Of a stretch of DNA of 64,000 nucleotides, positions 1-11,000 are shown one piece after another. The stretch's first letter is position 1. Every line of letters starts with the position of its first letter. Where the stretch lies: positions 12,455,001-12,519,000 of the forward strand of contig NC_133943.1 in NCBI RefSeq assembly GCF_031877795.1. Reading direction: 5' to 3'. The notes under the pieces are model-generated. The model saw only the letters and a list, made by a program, of their open reading frames with translations. It was not told the origin of the DNA and ran no database searches. The position numbers were made by a program, and so were the translations under genes. Source of the stretch: Strix aluco (taxonomy: Eukaryota; Chordata; Aves; Strigiformes; Strigidae).

Positions 1-752
1 TGCCACAGCAATGAGGAAGAGTTGGCGGCAGCTTCTCTCTCGCTTTGTCCCATCCCAGCAGCCGAGCCACCCCTGCCCCCAGCTCTCGTCAGCCCTACAA
101 CACACGCTGTCTGACAACATCTTTTGGTGCAAGGCTCAGGATCATCAGGGGAAATCCAATGTTACTACATTGCATGGTGTTCACAGCATGTCCTGAACCA
201 AAGGGAGGCTGGAGGGTATTAAAGAGGAGCTGGAAACAGCTCTCCCTTTGAAACAAAAGCAAGGCAGCAAGCTTGTCCCACCACAGGAAGAAGCACCTTC
301 TGTTCACCCATGTGAGCCTGATGCACAGCTCTCCACCAAGAGCAAACCACATCGCTTCGCTTCATCAGCCATTTACACTGATTCTGGAGGTCCGTCTGAG
401 CCATCTGAGGGGATTTGAGGATCTGGAGCCATTAGGCTAGAGGTGTTGCCACTCGGTTGGTTGTGTATCAGCTAATTCAGGCTGCAGTGCCAAGCCCTGC
501 TCTTTCCCGTGTAATGGCTATGGGTAAGCAAATAGAACATTCATGAGATTTTTGGTCCCGTCATTAATTATTTCTGAAAGGGCTTTTAGCATATGCCTCA
601 AAACCCCAGACAGAAAAATGACGTGCGTGACATCAAGATGCTTGCAGCAACAATGGAATGAGCACTGAGATGAAAACGAGGGAAAACTGAAAATCTTTCG
701 CTCTTTGTTACTCTTGTTCTCAGCCACCTGGCCCCACTCCAGTGCAGGCCCA
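1..752. other. Left flank, no gene recognised
   Basis: No open frame here resembles a known protein, and no splice-bounded exon or RNA gene was recognised. Composition is mixed and not CpG-rich. It lies outside the tandem repeat that begins at about 753 and is probably intergenic DNA upstream of PPARGC1B. Confidence 0.5.
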
Positions 753-1795
753 CCAAGCCTGGAAGTGACACTCGGCCCAACACACTGCACTCAGGGTTGA
801 TATATTCAACATGGGGTGATCTAGGGACTGTTGAATGGTGCCTGGTGATGCTGAGTGCCCCCACTTTTAAAGGGCTGGCACTTTAAGGTGTGCATGGCAC
901 TGCTTAAAGCAGGTGCCCTGGGTGAGCAGGAAGGTCCTTGTGCCCCACATGTGGCTGCAAGCTCCATGGAGCACTCTGCAACCATGGGTGTCCCCCCCAC
1001 CAAGCCTAGATGTGACCTCAGCCTGACACACTGCACTCAAGATTTATATATCTCAACTCGTGGTGATCTAGGCACTGCTGAGCAACACCCCAGCAGTGCC
1101 AGCAGCACCCCAGGTTCCCTCACTTTTAAGGGCTGGCACTTCTAGGGTATGCACAGTGGTGCTTGAAGTGGGTGCCCTGGTTGGGTGCATGTCCCACAGG
1201 AAGGTGTTGGTGCCCCACGCATGGCTGCAAGCCCTGGGGGGCACTCTGCGACTGCAGATTTGTGTTCCCCCAGCCCACCAAGCCTGGATGTGACCCAGCC
1301 CAACACGCTGCTCTCAGGAGTTATGTATCTCAAGACGGTGTGATCTAGGGACTGTTGAGCAGTGCCCAGTGGTGCTGGGTGCCCCCACTTTTAAGGGATG
1401 GCACTTTGAGATGCACACAGCGGTGCTTAAAGTGGGTGCCCTGGGTGGGTGCATGTCCCACGGGAAGGTGCTTGTGCCCCACACATGTCTGCCAGCCCCA
1501 CGAGGCACCCTGCAACCGTGGGTGAACCCCCACCGAGCCTGGATGTGACCCTCAGCCCGACGTACTGCGCTCAGGCTTCATATACCCCAACTCGGGGTGA
1601 CCTAGGGACTGCCGGGTGGCACCCGGTGATGCTGGCAGCCCCCCGGGTGCCCCCACTTTTAAGGGCTGTCACTTTTAAGGTGTGCCCAGCGGTGCTTGAA
1701 GCGGGTACCCCGAGTGGGCACGCGTCCCGCGGGAAGCTGCTTGTGCCCCGCGCGTGGCTGCAAGCCCCCCGGGCACTCCGCACCCGCGGGTGTCC
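753..1795. repeat. Four-copy tandem repeat, about 260-bp unit, upstream of PPARGC1B
   Basis: Four diverged copies of one unit follow head to tail. Each begins near the phrase CCAAGCCTGGATGTGACC (starts about 753, 1000, 1278 and 1533), giving spacings of 247, 278 and 255 bp; the last copy fades out at about 1795. Shared landmarks in each copy are GTGATCTAGG, CCCACTTTTAAGGG (or a close variant) and TGGCTGCAAGC or a close variant. The copy nearest the gene is clearly richer in CpG than the others. The repeat family is unknown to me. The last unit merges into the CpG island and could lie in the promoter or the 5' UTR. Confidence 0.85.
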
Positions 1796-1967
1796 CCCCT
1801 GCCCTGCTCCCTCCCACCCCCCCGCTCCGCCGCCCTCCCCGGCTCCCGCAGCCGGCGGGCGGGGGCTGCGGGCGGCTCCGCCCCGCCGGCCGCCCGGCTC
1901 CCCGCCGCCGCCGCCGCCGCGCCTGCTGCATGCTCGGTGCCGCCTCAGCCCCAGCCGGAGGTGGAAG

Positions 1968-2051
1968 ATGGCGGAGCCGGGGCCGGATTGCAGCTCTCTG
2001 CTCGACGAGGATCTTTCCTCCTTCGTCTTCAGTTACCTCGCTGACAGCCAG
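1968..2051 (+). CDS. PPARGC1B: PPARGC1B coding exon 1
   Basis: It encodes residues 1-28, beginning [18 protein letters not shown] and ending in LADSQ, which aligns with the mammalian N-terminus (SLLDEDLSS against ALLDEELSS, YLADSQ against YLADTQ). This is the start of the acidic activation domain that recruits CBP/p300-type acetyltransferases in the family. It ends at CAG|GTAAGG in phase 0. The frame is open far upstream as well, but there is no better start, and the Kozak context of this ATG is strong. An out-of-frame ATG at 1930 precedes it by 38 nt. Confidence 0.95.
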
Positions 2052-5000
2052 GTAAGGAGGGCGGTGGAGGGGCTCTGCTGTCCGGCTCCCCAGCGCGGTG
2101 CAACTGGCGGGGAGGGGGGGGCGAAGCCGGCAGACCCCCCCCAGCTCCTTCCCGGGGCACATGGGGGAAGAGCCGGTTCGCTCACCCCGCCTCCGGGAGG
2201 GTGCGGGGACCGGCGCTTCCCCCCGGGGCCCGGAGGATCTGCGGGGGTCCCGTTTGCTGCACGGATGTGCGGAGGGGGAGATACGGGGAGGGGGGACGCG
2301 CGGAAGCCTGCCGCCGCCGCGGCTCTCTGCGCGCCCCTCCCCGTGGCTTCGGGGCGGCCCCGGCGCGGCAGCAACCCCGCAGCCCCGCCGGCGCTTTCAG
2401 CACCACTCGCACGTGGACTCCCGCCCCCCCCGCCCCCCCCCCCCCCCCAGCTTCTGCAGAGAATTGGAGTGGGGGGGGGAAGAAGTTGGTGGGTTGATCG
2501 GTTTTGGCGCACACACCCCGCTTTGCAACAGCCCCCCCCGCTGCAAAGATGGGGAGGGGGCCGGCGCGGTGCAGGGCGGCGGGGGGGGCTCCGCAGGGGG
2601 CTGCGCGGTGGGGGCTGATAAGAGCCGGGCGGTGGGATGAGTCATGCCGAGCGTCAGTTACACGCATACGGGCTGGGATCTTGGGGGATGGAGGTTTGGG
2701 GAAGGGGGGGTTGGCGGGGAGAGGGGTCTCGGTGCTGCGAGTCAGCGGCTCCAAAATCTGGATGGGCGGGCTCCCTTTTGGACGGAGCTGGGTATTAAAA
2801 TCAGATTAAGGCTCCTTGGCAGCTCCCGCACGGTCACGAGAGCGAGCCGTGCTGGCTATAGGGCTTGCATGCTTTTCCATTTTGGGGGGTGGAAGAGAGG
2901 CGCTATACAATAAGCCGGGCAGTGGCAAGAGCCGTGACTGATGTGGAGCACAACCGCGCATTTCGCAGTCGGATTGATGAGGCTGGTGCAAGTGGGAAGA
3001 GTTTTTTGTAGTTATATATCATCCCTCCAGCCCTTCACTTTCATAACCATAGATTACAAAATAGCTTCGATTGTGAAGCTAGCACATTCATCCCAACCCT
3101 TGCTCTCTCACCAGTTTAGCTCTGGGATTGCAAACAGCAGGAGTATGTGTGGGGGGAACAGGACGGGGACTAATCCTGCTGTTTGGGTTCAAAACAAATA
3201 AGGTCTCAAGACTTGGTAAATCAGATTTGCCCCTGGTGCATGTGCCAGACAGAACCAGGCAGGTCTTGCCACCAGCTAGATTGCTGTAGCCCCGGTGCCT
3301 CTCCTGGCACACACCAGCTCCAGAGCGCTCCGGCGTGGCATGGGACCTGGGCAGCGTGCTGGGGGCAGCGCAGGGGGCAGGCGGCAGCTCTGGCTGTTAA
3401 CGAAGAGCTGCTGACAGGTTGATTCCAGCGGAAGGGTCAGGAAGGGTGAGAAGTGGGCCGAGAAGATTTTGTAAGCGGTTTGTGTTTTCTGATTTGGACG
3501 GATTTATTATTGCTGGGGGAACCGTCAGCTAGAGAAGAGGAGGCTGGTTGTGTGGGATGCCATCCCTAGGAAGTATGGCAGAAAGGCTGCAGCTCCCACC
3601 AGCCCCATTGCTCCCTGGGCAGGTGAAAGTTCCTGGCTCCAATTCCCTGCAATAACCTGCCTGTTCTCCACATGCTTAACATGAAATGAAAAGCTTGTGT
3701 GACTGCAGCACGCATCTGAAGGCTTGTTTCTTTTTTGCCTTTTGGTCAGTATTTGATGTGCCAATTTGGGAATCTTATTCCAAAAAGGGACTGCTAAGGG
3801 GAACAAAAATTCCTGCGAATTGTCATCCTTCTCTGGTGCAAAACCACCATGTTGTGAACATCCCCTGCAAAATTTGGGACTGTGAAATGGCCTGTGATGA
3901 AATAAGACTGTTTTTATGGCATCTCCTAAAATACGCTTTGCTGTGCCTGTCCCCTCTTTTTCTCTCCTTCTCCCATACCTGAACTATATTGGAGGGAGCA
4001 GTACACACACAGAGTTAGTGCTAGTCTGATGTCTGCGGGGTGTGTAATGCGAAGAGCAGCAAAGGGATCTTGGCAGCCGGCTGCAGGTTCCCTCGGCAGC
4101 GCTGTGCAGCCTGCGTTTGTTCTCCCACCCGGCGCCTGCTTTTGCTAATTGCATTTCCTCTCTGTCCCCACGTGCGTAGGGGGGTTAAAGGCTGGGGTAA
4201 AAAGAAAAGAAAAATAGGCCAAAAAAAAAAAGAGCCCCCCCAGCTATGATTTGCATGCATTTGCTTAAGAAACGCCTGAAGTAGTAAGAGTGCGTTGTGC
4301 TTGTACCTTAACCTGTGATGAAACTGCAGGGCAGGCTCCAGCCCTGGCTGCTGTCACATGCCCGCTCTGTAACGTGGCGCGGGCGCGGGCCGGCTGCTGA
4401 CGGCTCGCCCCAGTACTACTGTACGAGCCTCTGCTTACAACTGGGATACTGACTTCTCAATGAAGCCCGAAAGCTGCTTCCACAAAGTCCCCAGTGTTCC
4501 AGCACAAGATCAGATTATCCTGAGAGGCTACAATGTCAGGAGGCCATGAGATCATGAATATTAGCCATTTCCTTCGTGGAAATCTTGAGGAACTCTGACT
4601 CTCCTCCTCTCTCCCCTGTGCTCCTCCCCAGTCCTTGCTTTCGCAGTAGGTTTTGAGAAGGGTGCAGTTGGGTGCGTGCAGGTGCCCGGTGATCCTCTCC
4701 AGGGGAGGAATCCTCAGGAGGGCTCTCTGGGAAACGCAATGGTGAAGGTTTGACATGGATATTTGCATCAGTCCCCTAACTATATAGGCTTGTGCTGAGG
4801 ATGCCTGCTAACCTCTATTTACATATCGAGGACAGCGATGATTCACGTGGTACCTGCATTGCTACAGAAAGAAAATCAGGGTTTTTCACTTGGTCTCTGC
4901 CTTTCTCCTGCCACCTCCTTTTCCCTTTTTAACAACACAAAAAGTGATTTTGTTTTGCTGTGGCTCTAAACATACCATTTCTGGGCCCGCTAATCCATTT

Positions 5001-8000
5001 TGTGCAACTCTTTGCTGCTCAGAGGTATGAAGCTGGTTGTAGCTGGTTCGTCTGCTGGCACCAGGCACTGGAAAGTGCCAGCCAGGCAGCTCTGCCGAGA
5101 GCACCGTGGAGCAGCCGGCGATTCTCAGCATCCCTGCGAGAGGAAGGAGCAGTGTGACTCTTACGGCTTCGATTTGTTTAAAAACCCCAAACAAAGTGCA
5201 GCAGGGGGAAGAAAACCAAAAAACCAGGCTGCTTCTTGGAGAGATGCTTAAAGATCACATGAACTGAAATACAATATTCCCTCTTTAACTTCTCAGCCTC
5301 CTGCTAACAGCTTAATCCATTGATGAGTGCAGGAGGCACAGTGAAGCCCTCGGTGGAAAAGCAGTCCATTGGGTAGATTGTACTGCTACTAATGAAGTGG
5401 GGACGCATCCCTAATTTCTGACAGTCCTCACCAAGCAGACCAATACTCTGCTTTCTCTGCAGCTTTTCCCTCACAGATTTTTGAGGGGGGGTGCCTGGAT
5501 GACTGAGACAGCCCAAGGGCCTGTGCAAAGTGTATCTCCAGCTTGGCTGCATTGCTGCAGCTTGGGTCAAAGGGCCGCTGCATCGCTGGGGCTGGAGACC
5601 CCCCTCACTCTCCCAGGAAAACACTGCAAGGTGGCTGTGGCGTGGTGGCTTTTACCGACGGTGGCAGTTAGCAGAGGCCACGCCGGTACGTTTGCAAAGC
5701 TGGGGGCGGCTGTTGCTGGGGATGCCGGCAGCCGCCCGCGCCGCAGCAGTGGCTGCGGGAGATGGCAAGTGCGGCGTGCTGCTGAGCCTGCCGCTCGGAG
5801 CCGGGAGAGAGCAGCCGCTGGCAGCAGCGGGAGGGAGCAGCAGTGGGGGAAAGGAGGGCTGGCCTGAGATCTGGCCCCTTGGAGAGCCTCCCCGCGCACC
5901 CACCTGCCTTCTCCCCCTGATTTTGACCGGATCCCCTGGTGCTCCCCACACTGGCAGGGCCCCAGGGCTGCCCCATGCTGTGGGCTTTCCTCCCTCCTGC
6001 CTGCACATCCCTGCCCTGGTCTCATGCCGTAATGGAAAGGCACCTCTCCAACAGGTGAATAATTAAGGTCTCAACCTAGTGCCTCCAGCAAAGGGAGCTT
6101 TGTGAGGGAGACGGATCTCTCTCTCACATTAACCTTTCCAATGTCAAAAGCCTCTTTGTAGCTAGAAACTCCACTTGCTCCTGCACTTCAGCGCTGTCAG
6201 TTGTCCAATGAAAAATGCCCGGGGGATGCCCTTCCTGCCCCAAACCCCTTCCTGGCTTTGAGGAATGGGTTCCATGGTCCCTAGTGTGGGGCTGGGGACA
6301 GGGATGCCGCGGGCTGGCTCCTGGCAGACGGTTTAGTGTGCTGCAAGCCACTGCTGCCTCCCGCTCCCGAGGTGCAGGAGCCCACCAGGCTCTGAAATCC
6401 CGTTTGGTGAGGCTGGGGGCTGTCTCGTGACAGAGCGTGAGAGCCCCGTGTCTGCACGGCTGGAGGGCAGAATGCTGTCAAAGGGCACGCTTTCCCCTGG
6501 CCGGCCTGTGCCAGCACCCACGGGAGCCTGGGGACATCACCCATTTGGCTGGGGCAGAGGTGTTGTGCAGGGACAGTCTGTGCCTTTGCTACCCAGTGCC
6601 TGCGGGGCAAGCGCCACCAAAGCCGCCGCTTCCTCTGCCTCTGCCCATGGCCTTGGGAAGATGGCGTCACCGGGGCGAGGGGCACCATCCCTGCAGCGTG
6701 CTCTGAGCTCGAGCACCCGTCGGGCTCTCCAGCGCGGAGGGGGCCCTGGCTCTACTGGGGAAGGGAGGGCTGTCCGCAGAGATAAGGCTCTGCCGGGACA
6801 ACGCACGTTGTGCTCACTCGCTGCCACCGAGGAGCCGGGGTGAGAGGAGCTGGGGAGACGAGGTGCCGGCAGGGCCTTGGTCGGCAAACGCGTTTGCTGG
6901 AGGAATCGGCTTCAGGCTCCCGCGGCTGAGCCCCGCTCCATGGCAACCCCGCGCGGGCTTATATTTCTCGTGACTGCTTGGCAGCCTGAAGTGATTTAGC
7001 AGAGGGGGAACTTTGTACGCGCTGGAGCTGCTGCTGCCAGCGCAGCCGTGCTGGGCCAGCCGCCACCGTCCTGGCCACGCGGCACTCCTCCTCCCTGGGG
7101 GGCATGGGCTGGGGCAGCCCCTTGCCTGCAGCCCAAGAGTGGGCAGCCAGCTCTGCTGCCTGCATGCCACGTCGGGAAGGGCAGTTTCCCACCACCTGCC
7201 TGCTGCCCAGCAAACCACCCTGTTGCGAGCGCCTGGAAGAGGATGTTTTAAGCTGCCTCTTGCTTGTAGTAATGAGCCAGAGACTAAAGGTTGAAGTTAA
7301 TGGGGTGGGTGGTCAGGTGAGGTAATGACCTACTTCCAGGGGCAACCGTGCTGTAGGCACCGGGTGATGGTCCAGCCAATGTGTTTCCCTTCCCTTATCA
7401 CTTGGCTGTTCTGCTCTTCAGCACTTTTCCTGAGCTCTGGCTCACAAATTATTATTTATTTATTGTTTTTTTATAATGGGAGCTTCCAAGAAAGGCCAAA
7501 GGACTTTGCACAGCTCTGGCTGCACTCAGGGTCTCATCAGCCCCGTCCTTACCCTGCTCCGTCTCACTGCAGCTCCCCAGGCAGAGGCAACAGCCAGGGT
7601 TGAGCTGCTTCAAATTGCTACATTAAACCAGTTCACTTCAGAATTAAGACAGGAAAAAATAAAAGCTGGAAATCTCCTTTGACCCTGTAAGAGTTGGAAA
7701 CCCCCCGGGTAGGGGTTCCCCATGTGGCAAATCTGGTATCTGCTGGTGGGGGTGTAGAGACTGTGGCAGCCCTGGGGGCTCTTTGGGATGGCCCCATCCA
7801 GTAGCCAGACTAACCTTTGATCACTGCTGGCTCCCGGGCAGCAATGTGGGGCTTAGGGAAAATACTTTGCTTATCTTGCATCCCTGCTGTCCCGAGGCAA
7901 AGCCGGCAGGCACTGGGCGCCAGCTGCCTCCCCATGGCCCCCTGTACTGGGAGCTCATCAGGGGAGCACAATGAGGGTCCTGCTAAAGGATTACAGAAAC

Positions 8001-11000
8001 TTTTTTTATCTGTCTGTGTGTACCCACCTTTCCTGTGGCACCCTGCCCACCCAGGCAGCGTTTGCCCTTGTGGCTGGGAGCAGGAGGCCTCTGCCCTTGG
8101 CGAGGGGGAGACGGTGTGATGGGGACTGAAGCGGGAGAGACCCTGGTGCGTGGGGGAGGGCTGATGTGACACTTCTCCCCTCCCCTGGCACTGAGCGGTA
8201 CATGCTTTATATGGATGTTTTTGTGCTGAGGTGCCAGAGGATAAAACGAGCGCCTCAAGCTCTTGCAGCTCCAGACTACCGTTGCAGAGCAGCGTATCTT
8301 TCTGAGATGCATTTTCTAAATTCTTCCTCTGAGCTGCTTCTGCGCCCTGCGGTCGCTGCCTGCAGCGGCCTGGAGCATGCTGGCCGAAACAGCCCCTTCT
8401 GCTGAGCCAGCGCCACTGGTCAGGCTCCTCAGTTCCTGTTTCAGTTTGCAGCAAGTTCATCACTGCTGTCGCTTCTGCTTCCCCGGCCTTTGTTTGGGGA
8501 GGCTGCCAGACCCTGTTCAACCCCGGCACATGGGGCAGCGGGCAAGGGGTGTGGGAGGTGTCATCCTTTCCCCCCGCCAAAAGCTGCCTTCCCCACCTAG
8601 TCCCCAAGGAACCCTCATTTCCTAATTTTCGTGCACATCAAGAGCAAGGAAATCCTGTGGCGGGGGGAGATGGAGGGGAGAGGGCAGGGCATCCCGGCGC
8701 AGGCCGAGGGCTGAGCTGGGGCTGTGCTGCAGCCGGTGCAGTGTGCTGGGGCGGCCGGCTGTGCCTGCGGACGGAAGGAAGCCCAGCTGCCTCTGATCAT
8801 GATTCTTCTCCTCCCTCCTGCCCGGATGAGGGGGGACCGCAGGTTTTGCCGCCTGCAAGTGACAGCTGGGACCTGACTGTCCTGCCACGAGGGGACCCGC
8901 GGCCGGAGCAGCCCCAGCTGTCGGTGCACAGAGCTGGGGTGCAGCAGAGCTGCTGGGAGCCGCCAGCGTGGTCCCTGTCCGCCAGCCTCGGCAGCCTTCT
9001 TGCTGAGCCTTTTCTTGTTTCGTTTTTAGCCAAAGTGCCTAGGTAGGAGCGAGTTACATTATTTTTTTTAATGAAGAAAGTGTGAATGTAGCTGTGGGGT
9101 GTTTCAGGAAATATCCCAGTGGGACACTGCTGCAACCCTTTGCATGTGCACAAGGCTGATGGGGCTGAGCTCCAGCCAGCCCCGCAGCAGCCAGGCTGGC
9201 TTAGAGGGAAGAGCAGCGCTGGTTGCAGCCAGGGTGATGGTTGGACACGTGCTGGGGTAACACAGCAAGGAGCTGGAGGTGTAAAACATCGCACTTACAC
9301 GGCTCCCCTTGAGGGCCAAAGCTGGGGCAGGCTCTGGGGTCCCTTTCCCCACCGAGGCCAGCCCCTCTGTGATCATCTGCCGACGCCGGTGGGCTGGGGC
9401 GGCCACAGCCCTTTGGCTCCTCACATGTTGCCCAGACAGAGTGCGTGCTCTCAGGGCAGTGGGGAGAGCCCCTGCCTGTGTGCTGGAGGATCGGGGCTCT
9501 GCCTGCTCACAGGCAGCACTGATGGAGGGCAGGGCAGGACGCCGGCGGCTGCGCGGCGGCTTGTGCCAGGCGAGCCAGTGGTGCCCTTTCCTGCCGCACA
9601 GAGGTTGCTCCCCTGGCACCCAGCACGGCGGGGATGAACTTTGTTCCAGCTCAAGTCCTTCTTTCCTGATTTCCTGGGACTTGCACGGCCTCGGTGCAAA
9701 TGTTTGCAACTTCCACGGCCCTTGGCTTCCAGCTAATTAAACTTTGCATTCCTGTTGGCTCCCTTTAAACTGCGGCTGCTTAGTTTCTTTCCTTTCCCTC
9801 TCTGCTCTGGGGCCTGCAGACCTGCCTGTGCGAGGTGTGTGCGGCTCAGAGCCACCTTCCAGCATCTTAATGATGGGAGGATTTTTAAACCTTCCCTTGA
9901 ACAGCATAAACCCCAGAGCTCTGCATAGCTGGAGATTTAAACCAACCAGCATCGTTTTCTCCTTGCGAGCAAGCTTGCACACAGATAGTCACGACCCAAC
10001 CGTGCTAATAATGAAAAGAAAAAATTGCAAATGTTTTTCTTAAAAAGGAAGTTTCTGTCTCTGTGTGGGCCCCACCAGGAGACTGGCGCATATGGGTTTT
10101 GGGTGCTAAAACCCATTTCCCAGGTAACAGAACTCGCGCCTGTGAGAACTGTGTGGTTTTCTCAGGCTGAAAGGTTGGATGGTATTTGAACTGCCTTTTT
10201 TTCTCTTGTGGCCATGTCCTTTTAGGAAGGAATAAGTATGTCTATTTATATATATTTTGAAAATGAAAGCACGCGGTACATGTCCCCAGAAACCCCTGTG
10301 GTGCATGTTGTCACCCAGCTCTGGCGGGGACGCTGCTTTGCTCATGACCAGCACCAGCCCTCCCCAGAAGCTCCTGCTGGCAGCTGAGCTGGGGAGCAGG
10401 GACAGCCCCTGCCCTGCAGCCCCAGGGTGCGGGGTGAGCAGCGGTGGGTGTGCGGGACACCCTCGTGCATGTGTGTCTCCTCTCCTCATGGGACCAGAGG
10501 CTTCGGGATGTGGCAGTGGATGCAGGAGGAAGGAAGTCGGCAGTTGAGCGGGGAGGGCTGTTGCAAGGGGACTGTTGGGACAGGCACAGATGGGGAGGGC
10601 TGGGGCTGCTCCATTTATTTACTTCTGTTGACTCCTCCTGCTCATGCTTTCGGTCATGCTGCCTGGCCTGCACGCGGTGATGGCTTCTCCATTCCTGTGT
10701 TAGTGCATCCGGGATGCGGTGAACCGGCAGCCCCTGGGCCCCTGCCTCCCTGCGGTGACCAGGGGCTGCCCACGAGGGTCTGCTTGCCCAGACTTTCTTG
10801 TCTCAGCCTGCGCTGCCTGCCTGCTGCCCGGCTGCCCAGGGCAACTGGAAACCCATCCACACATCCAGCTGAGTCGAAAAGAAATGAAAGGGAGATTATC
10901 GGGAGGAGACTGTCCCCATCTCTGCTGCTCGCATATGGCAGTGCAAGGATCTGAAAACACAGCTTTCAAGTTTATCTCTGTATTTATGTAACCCAAACTA

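Larger units (their letters stand above)
1690..2650 (+). promoter_or_regulatory. PPARGC1B: CpG-island promoter of PPARGC1B
   Basis: This stretch is extremely GC- and CpG-rich, with many GGCGGG/CCGCCC-type Sp1-like boxes and no TATA box at a convincing distance from the start codon. It surrounds coding exon 1. Such islands are typical vertebrate TATA-less promoters, so transcription probably starts within about 1700-1950, but the exact start cannot be read from sequence. Homopolymer C and G runs at 2420-2448 and 2469-2477 lie just downstream, inside intron 1. Confidence 0.7.

Noticed and set aside
1449-2640. Long overlapping open frames on both strands around the CpG island
   Set aside because: Pro/Arg/Gly/Ala-rich composition, present in several frames at once, as expected from GC-rich DNA. 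Only the short exon 1 segment matches a protein family.
2040-2760. Minus-strand open frames of 150-190 codons opposite exon 1
   Set aside because: They are a mirror of GC-rich sequence and the C/G homopolymers, with no domain, splice or Kozak support. A divergent noncoding transcript from the island is possible but cannot be shown.
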